Assembly: GCA_024275095.1 (NCBI GenBank)
Contig: JAJRZV010000094.1
Coordinates: forward strand, 1 to 11,861
DNA length: 11,861 nt
Origin: a bacterium
Lineage (GTDB): Bacteria; JAJRZV01
Direction: 5' to 3'
The position numbers were made by a program, and so were the translations under genes. Positions 7,662 to 11,861 of the stretch are shown piece after piece; position 1 is the first letter of the stretch, and each line of letters begins with the position of its first letter. A model generated the notes under the pieces. That model had not been told where the DNA came from. It was given only the letters and a program-made list of their open reading frames with translations, and did not search any database.

Positions 7662-8518
7662 CAGCTTTACCAACGGAAAAGATTAAAGAAATTATGAAAA
7701 AAAGTTACCTCTTCCAGGCTTTTGATGAAGGCGAGCTGAACGAATTTCTTGAACGTGCCGGTGTGAAAGAATTTGCGCCCGGTGAAATAATTATTCGCGA
7801 AGGTGAAAAAGGCTCATCCATGTTTTTTATAGTTGATGGTCAGGTTGAGGTATTTACCGACAGAGATGGAAGGCATTTTTTAGATATTTTGAAAACCGGC
7901 GATTTTTTTGGTGAATTCAGCCTTTTTACGGGTGGTACCCGTCATGCAACTGTTAAAGCAAAAACAGAGGTTACGTGCCTGGAGATTTCACAGGATTTGT
8001 TCGAAGATTTCGCAGAAAGGAATGAAGAATTTTCAAAGGTTGTTGTGGATTTTTACAAAATTCGAGTGCTCGACACTCTGTTGGCCCACACAGAATTGTT
8101 CGGAATGTTGAGGCCCCACGAGCGTAAAGAAGTGCTGGCTTCTTTTGAGCTCGAGGTGGTGGATAAAGGAGTTGAAATCGTGCGGGAAGGCGAGGAGGGT
8201 GACGCTCTTTACGTGATTAAGAGCGGTCGCGTGGAGGTGATTACGACGGACGCAGAGGGAAATGAGGTGAAAATTGCGGAACTGGGCGGCGGTGATTTCT
8301 TTGGAGAGATTGCTTTGATTACAGGGCGTCCCCGGACGGCTACGGTGCGAGCGATAACGAAAGTTCGCCTGATGAAAATGTCACGCGAGGCATTTGAGCA
8401 GATATGCGAGAGGTTCCCGGAAGTTCGAGTGAAGGCAGAGGAGATCGTGGAGAAGCGTGCTAAAGATACAATACACACACTTATTCATGCTGACCGCGGA
8501 AAGGCTGGTCGTCCGTGA
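7658..8518 (+). CDS. Tandem cyclic-nucleotide-binding domain protein
   Basis: A 286-aa soluble protein made of two CNB (CAP/PKA-R type) domains with no recognisable output domain. CNB1 spans about residues 18-135 with phosphate-binding cassette FGEFSLFTGGTRHATV (84-99; E86, R95). CNB2 spans about 145-265 with FGEIALITGRPRTATV (215-230; E217, R226). Both cassettes keep the Glu that contacts the ribose hydroxyl and the Arg that contacts the cyclic phosphate, so both sites should bind cAMP or cGMP. There is no helix-turn-helix after either domain, so it is not a CRP-type transcription factor. The layout recalls the regulatory subunit of protein kinase A, but no kinase is present in the window. 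It starts at ATG 7658 in an ATGA overlap with the cyclase, with GGAGG at 7642-7646, which strongly implies that it reads the cAMP made by its neighbour. The binding partner is unknown. Confidence 0.93.
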   Translation: MTALPTEKIKEIMKKSYLFQAFDEGELNEFLERAGVKEFAPGEIIIREGEKGSSMFFIVDGQVEVFTDRDGRHFLDILKTGDFFGEFSLFTGGTRHATVKAKTEVTCLEISQDLFEDFAERNEEFSKVVVDFYKIRVLDTLLAHTELFGMLRPHERKEVLASFELEVVDKGVEIVREGEEGDALYVIKSGRVEVITTDAEGNEVKIAELGGGDFFGEIALITGRPRTATVRAITKVRLMKMSREAFEQICERFPEVRVKAEEIVEKRAKDTIHTLIHADRGKAGRP

Positions 8519-10010
8519 CTGTTCGGAATTAAAAAGATATCTGAAGGGAGAAGTTACCTCTCATGCAAATGTTACTGCTGCGTTACGAAATGTACTGAAA
8601 GAAATTTCTAAAAAATTATCACTTCCTGGTTTAAGCGTGTACTCCCACCGGATGAAGTCTTTTATTATGGGGTCTGCCCCCAGGGCTCTAAAATACCAGC
8701 GATTACGTTTTTCGACTCGGCCCGGAATTCGATTTCTCCGGATATCTGGTAATAACTCTCTGAAGAACTGGCCATATCTGGTGGTGGGCCAGGGAGTGCG
8801 GAGTTTCGTCCTTGTTCCCTCCAGAATTACCGATAATACCTTACCCATGCTGGAGAAATTTTCACGCGCGGCCCATCTGCTGGAGCCCCTTCTCTCCAGG
8901 TACCAGGAAGAATTCGTGCGCAAGCAGTTTCAGAGAGATATGGAATACGTGTTAAAGGTGGGTCTTATTCTCAATTCCACGCTTTCAAGGCGTACCATTA
9001 TGAGGCGTGCTATGGAATATATCACCGAACTCCTCAATGCCGAGGCAGGTTCCCTGTTGCTGGTGGACCATGAAAAAGGTGAACTCTATTTTGAAATAGC
9101 CCTGGGAGACAGGGGAGCGAGGGTAAAAGAGATACGCCTGAAGATTGGCGAGGGAATTGCCGGGTGGGTTGCCAAATCGGGTAAACCCACTGTCGTTAAC
9201 GATGTGGAAAGAGATAAGAGATGGTACCGAAAAGCTGATGAAAAAACAAAATTCAGAACCCGAAACATCCTGTGTGTTCCTGTAAAGGTAAAAACTCGGG
9301 TGGAAGGCGTGCTCCAGGCACTGAATAAAAAGACAGGAGATTTTAACAATTACGACCTTAAAATCTTCCAGACATTTGCTGCCCAGGTGGCTATCGCCCT
9401 TGAAAATGCACGGCTTTATGAAGAGCTGAAAAATACGTTTATTGAGACAGCCGAGGCGCTTGCCACATCCATTGAAGCACGTGACCCTTACACAGGCGGG
9501 CATACCAAGCGCGTTGTGCATTACTCGCTTGCTGTAGGGCGCGAGCTTGGCCTGGACGAAGAAGAACTGGAACAACTTGAGGTTGCTGCGGTGCTTCATG
9601 ATATTGGCAAAATAGGTGTGGACGATGCTGTACTGAGAAAGCCAGGAAAGCTGGAGCCGGACGAGCTTGCCCAGATGCGGCGTCATCCCGAGATCGGGGC
9701 GGACATTCTCTCCAAGGTGGAGGCCCTGAAGGATATTATTCCCGCGGTACTTCATCATCAGGAAGCATACAACGGTTCGGGTTATCCCATGGGGCTCAGC
9801 AATGACGACATTCCCCTTTTTGCACGGATTATTGCAGTGGTGGATACATTTGATGCAATGACCACTGACAGGCCCTACAGGAAGGCCTTGCCCCATGAGG
9901 TGGCCCTGGACGAGTTGAAAAGGTGTTCCGGCAGTCAATTTGACCCTCAGGTGGTTGATGCATTCATCCGCGCTTACGAAAAAGGAATGATAACAGGTTT
10001 GAAAGTCTAA
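8487..10010 (+). CDS. GAF / HD-GYP cyclic-dinucleotide phosphodiesterase
   Basis: A 507-aa predicted cytoplasmic protein. Residues 1-150 are not clearly assignable. Their pattern (a helix ALRNVLKEISKKL, then strands, then a closing helix FSRAAHLLEPLLSRYQEEF) looks like a worn GAF domain. A clear GAF follows (about 165-308; GEGIAGWVA, FRTRNILCVPV). The HD-GYP domain covers about 325-500, with ARDPYTGGHTKRV, LHDIGKIGV (H371, D372), RRHPEIGADIL and SGYPMGL. HD-GYP enzymes hydrolyse c-di-GMP, some of them 3',3'-cGAMP, with an iron-type metal centre. The usual HHExxDGxGYP block reads HHQEAYNGSGYP here, so activity is likely but not certain. The start is ambiguous: ATG 8487 overlaps the upstream gene by 32 nt but lacks a ribosome site, while GTG 8457 has GGAG four bases ahead. 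Both overlap, so coupling to the CNB gene holds either way. Confidence 0.92.
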   Translation: MLTAERLVVRDCSELKRYLKGEVTSHANVTAALRNVLKEISKKLSLPGLSVYSHRMKSFIMGSAPRALKYQRLRFSTRPGIRFLRISGNNSLKNWPYLVVGQGVRSFVLVPSRITDNTLPMLEKFSRAAHLLEPLLSRYQEEFVRKQFQRDMEYVLKVGLILNSTLSRRTIMRRAMEYITELLNAEAGSLLLVDHEKGELYFEIALGDRGARVKEIRLKIGEGIAGWVAKSGKPTVVNDVERDKRWYRKADEKTKFRTRNILCVPVKVKTRVEGVLQALNKKTGDFNNYDLKIFQTFAAQVAIALENARLYEELKNTFIETAEALATSIEARDPYTGGHTKRVVHYSLAVGRELGLDEEELEQLEVAAVLHDIGKIGVDDAVLRKPGKLEPDELAQMRRHPEIGADILSKVEALKDIIPAVLHHQEAYNGSGYPMGLSNDDIPLFARIIAVVDTFDAMTTDRPYRKALPHEVALDELKRCSGSQFDPQVVDAFIRAYEKGMITGLKV

Positions 10011-10048
10011 TTTTTTTACGTCTTTTCCTGGCTTGATGCGGGAAGTGC

Positions 10049-10076
10049 TTGAAAAAAAGGGAATTTTGTGTATATT
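10049..10076 (+). promoter_or_regulatory. Sigma-70-type promoter of the HNH-ParA operon
   Basis: TTGAAA (10049-10054; 5 of 6 matches) and TATATT (10071-10076; 5 of 6) are separated by 16 bp in the AT-rich gap after the HD-GYP gene. The expected transcription start is about 10082-10084, directly next to ATG 10085. No Shine-Dalgarno site is present between promoter and ATG. Confidence 0.65.
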
Positions 10077-10084
10077 AAACTCTT

Positions 10085-10693
10085 ATGTCTGTACTCAATA
10101 CAAACGTTCTTGTACTTAACAGGTCATTTTTTCCCGTTCATATCACGACGGTTAAGCGTGCGTTCTGTCTCCTGGTGGCAGGGGCTGCCAGGGCAGTGGA
10201 CGAACAGTTCAGAACCTATGATTTCAGCTCGTGGGCAGAGCTTTCCGCGTACAAAGGAGAAAAAGATGTTGTTGGACTTGTGGGCCGTACCATTCTCGTG
10301 CCCCGGGTCATTCAACTTGTCACCTACGACCGTGTGCCGCCCAGGAGGGTGAAGTTTAACCGGTACAATATTTTCCTGCGGGATAACAACACGTGCCAGT
10401 ACTGCGGGCGAAGGTTTCCGCGCAGTGAACTGAATATAGACCACGTAATCCCCAAGTCGCGGGGTGGGAAAACGGTATGGGAGAATGTTGTCTGTTGCTG
10501 TATTTCCTGTAACCGTCGCAAGGGTGGTCGCCTGCCGGAGGAGGCAGGAATGAAACTTCTCAAGAAACCCGTAGCACCGAAGTGGAGCTTTTCCCTTCTA
10601 TTTCCTCGAGCCCCTGTATACAGGGAATGGGCTCCTTTCCTGAAGGTTATTGACGCGTCCTACTGGAGTGTCGAATTAGACCAGGACAGTTGA
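10085..10693 (+). CDS. HNH endonuclease family protein
   Basis: A 202-aa protein with a C-terminal HNH (beta-beta-alpha metal) nuclease fold. A zinc knuckle is formed by C104/C107 (CQYCGRRF) and C139/C142 (CISCN). The catalytic set is D119-H120 (NIDHVIPKSRGG), N134 (WENVV) and N143 (CNRRKGG), all intact. The N-terminal 90 residues (NVLVLNRSFFPVHITTVKRA, then DFSSWAEL) match the start typical of a widespread family of stand-alone chromosomal HNH proteins of unknown role, not a homing enzyme or a restriction enzyme with a recognition domain. About 40 residues after the fold, ending EWAPFLKVIDASYW, are typical of longer members. There is no signal peptide. It is first in an operon with the ParA-like gene (TTGA overlap). 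ATG 10085 fits the family start and nearly coincides with the predicted transcription start. The substrate is unknown; DNA is assumed from the fold. Confidence 0.9.
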   Translation: MSVLNTNVLVLNRSFFPVHITTVKRAFCLLVAGAARAVDEQFRTYDFSSWAELSAYKGEKDVVGLVGRTILVPRVIQLVTYDRVPPRRVKFNRYNIFLRDNNTCQYCGRRFPRSELNIDHVIPKSRGGKTVWENVVCCCISCNRRKGGRLPEEAGMKLLKKPVAPKWSFSLLFPRAPVYREWAPFLKVIDASYWSVELDQDS

Positions 10694-11610
10694 GGAAACG
10701 TAAAAGTCACATTATTGCCGTTGGCGGAGGTAAAGGCGGCGTAGGCAAGACATTAACCGCTGCGGGTCTTGCCGCTTCCCTTGCGGAGATGGGCCTTAGC
10801 GTTATTCTTATTGACGTGGACCTCGGCGGAAGCAATGTTCATACCCTTCTTGAGGTTGAACCGGAAGATGACTCCGCCACCATTACACGGTATTTTCGTG
10901 TCAAAGGTTCGCTTTTGGACGAGATTCTTTTGTCTACAGATTTTCGAGGTTTGAAGGTAGCGTGTGGTTCGCTTCACAATTATCGGCTGGTGAATCTGCC
11001 GTATTTTTCGAAACTCCGGTTCTTTAACGAGCTCAGACGTAAAGAGGTAGATTGTGTTGTACTGGATTTGGGTTCAGGTTCGGCCTATACAACCCTGGAT
11101 TTTTTCGCCTTTTCTGATACCGGTATTCTTGTAACAACTGTAGAGAAGACAGCGATAGAAAATCTCTATCGTTTTTTGAGAGGAGCATTTCTTCGAAAAC
11201 TTCGCTTTGAGCTTGAAAAGTACGGAAGGGAAATTGTTGATACGGTCATGAACAATCCCGACCTGAAGCAGTTGCCCAATCCACAGGAAGTGATCAGCAC
11301 CATTGAACATTTCTATCCTCAATACGGTGATAGAATTCGGGATTTCCTTAAAACCGTGAAGGTGGGCATTGTGCTCAACATGATGGAGAGTCCATCTGAA
11401 GTACATATTGGAAAACAGATGGAGAAAGCAGTTCGTGCTTATCTGGGTGTAGATGCAAAGATGCTCGGAGGGATAAGATATTATGAAGAAGTAAAGCGCA
11501 GAATGCGTATGGGGGAAGGAATGAAGAGTTTATGGCGCATCAGCGGCCTCCGGGAAGATATGGGCAGTATCGTTAAGACACTGAAAGGATGGATGGATAG
11601 GGACGGGTAA
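10690..11610 (+). CDS. MinD/FlhG-like ParA-family ATPase
   Basis: A 306-aa P-loop ATPase of the SIMIBI MinD/ParA group. It has the deviant Walker A GGGKGGVGKT with the signature lysine (residues 8-17), then the A' motif LIDVDLGGSNVHTLL, and switch II as VVLDLGSGSAYTTLDFF. The following stretch (TVEKTAIENLYRFLRGAFLRKL) is typical of FlhG/MinD-like proteins from deltaproteobacteria. A helical insert of about 60 residues (YGREIVDTVMNNPDLKQLPN onward) precedes the usual VGIVLNMMESPSEV strand. There is no clear C-terminal amphipathic membrane helix, so MinD-type membrane binding is doubtful, and there is no N-terminal HTH of plasmid ParA type. The start is TTG 10690, whose bases overlap the HNH stop as TTGA, with AGGA shortly before; no better start precedes the P-loop. 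The gene downstream begins one base after its stop. Its likely role is positioning or regulating a cell structure, but no flagellar or parB gene is nearby to settle this. Confidence 0.88.
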   Translation: MRKRKSHIIAVGGGKGGVGKTLTAAGLAASLAEMGLSVILIDVDLGGSNVHTLLEVEPEDDSATITRYFRVKGSLLDEILLSTDFRGLKVACGSLHNYRLVNLPYFSKLRFFNELRRKEVDCVVLDLGSGSAYTTLDFFAFSDTGILVTTVEKTAIENLYRFLRGAFLRKLRFELEKYGREIVDTVMNNPDLKQLPNPQEVISTIEHFYPQYGDRIRDFLKTVKVGIVLNMMESPSEVHIGKQMEKAVRAYLGVDAKMLGGIRYYEEVKRRMRMGEGMKSLWRISGLREDMGSIVKTLKGWMDRDG

Positions 11611-11611
11611 G

Positions 11612-11861
11612 GTGAAGAAGCGGACTTTTTATGAATGGCTGGACATTGAGAACTGTGCCGATATTCACGCGGTGGAACGTGCATACAGGCAGATACTCGA
11701 AATACTTCGCAATAGACACATTACGTATTTTTTAATGACAGAGAGAGAAAGAGAAGAATTCAACGCCCGGGCAACAATGGCTTATGAGATACTCAGTGAT
11801 GAACGCTGCAAATATTTTTACGATCAGTATCTGGTAAAGTCCCGCAGGGGATTCCTGGATG
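11612..11861 (+). CDS. J-domain-like protein without HPD, 3' end missing
   Basis: An open frame starts at GTG 11612, one base after the ParA-like stop, and runs off the window after 83 codons with no stop. The N-terminus reads as a DnaJ-type fold: FYEWLDIENCADIHAVERAYRQ for helices I-II, and ATMAYEILSDERCKYFYDQY for helices III-IV with the usual AYE.LSD....YD ending. The HPD tripeptide needed to stimulate DnaK is absent; the loop reads RNRHITYFLMTERERE. It is therefore unlikely to be a working co-chaperone and more likely a protein-interaction domain. In related bacteria I recall such domains fused to a RodZ-like HTH_25 segment and encoded next to this ATPase type. That C-terminal part is outside the window, so the fusion is inferred. 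A preceding GGACGGG gives only a weak ribosome site, and termination-reinitiation from the ATPase gene is likely. Confidence 0.72.
   Translation, partial: MKKRTFYEWLDIENCADIHAVERAYRQILEILRNRHITYFLMTEREREEFNARATMAYEILSDERCKYFYDQYLVKSRRGFLD

Noticed and set aside
8985-9938. 317-codon open frame on the minus strand opposite the HD-GYP gene
   Set aside because: The opposite strand encodes well-conserved GAF and HD-GYP domains, and the antisense protein shows no recognisable motif. It is a shadow frame.
10011-10048. T-run after the HD-GYP stop as a Rho-independent terminator
   Set aside because: The seven T residues lack a stable stem before them, and the small CTTTTCC/GGGAAG pairing after them is not followed by T's.

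Overview
The window is 11.9 kb, gene-dense and of moderate GC, and reads like bacterial chromosome. The order zapA - 6S RNA - 5-formyltetrahydrofolate cyclo-ligase - rny - ymdB, the CHASE2 adenylate cyclase, the GAF-type sigma-54 activator and the ParA-like ATPase next to a degenerate J-domain gene all suggest a deltaproteobacterium-like Gram-negative (Desulfobacterota or a relative). That placement is inferred from gene content and not proven. I see no tRNA, rRNA, insertion sequence, CRISPR array or prophage gene.

Region 1 (1-3438, + strand) is a housekeeping block. It holds the 3' part of zapA, a 6S RNA gene (ssrS) whose 5' arm lies inside the end of zapA, then fau (folate salvage), rny (RNase Y) and ymdB, a metallophosphoesterase that overlaps rny by 11 nt. 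A near-consensus promoter inside zapA (195-224) could drive the 6S RNA. A separate 16-bp helix (251-266 with 474-489) encloses the whole 6S RNA and looks like a precursor-processing stalk. Transcription reading through could feed the three genes downstream.

Region 2 (3571-5103, - strand) is one GAF / AAA+ / Fis-HTH sigma-54 activator. It converges on ymdB and diverges from the next block.

Region 3 (5232-10010, + strand) is a tightly packed second-messenger operon. Its genes are a membrane CHASE2 class IIIb adenylate cyclase, a protein made only of two cyclic-nucleotide-binding domains (joined by an ATGA overlap), and a GAF/HD-GYP phosphodiesterase whose start overlaps the gene before it. The simplest reading is: signal at the cell surface -> cAMP -> tandem-CNB receptor, coupled to turnover of c-di-GMP or a related dinucleotide. 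The GAF domains of the HD-GYP protein and of the divergent sigma-54 activator are clearly related.

Region 4 (10049-11861, + strand) starts at a near-consensus promoter so close to the first ATG that the transcript may be leaderless. It encodes an HNH-nuclease-family protein, a MinD/FlhG-like ParA ATPase (TTGA overlap), and the start of a J-domain-like protein lacking HPD that runs off the window. This HNH-ParA-pseudoJ set is the least understood part of the window.
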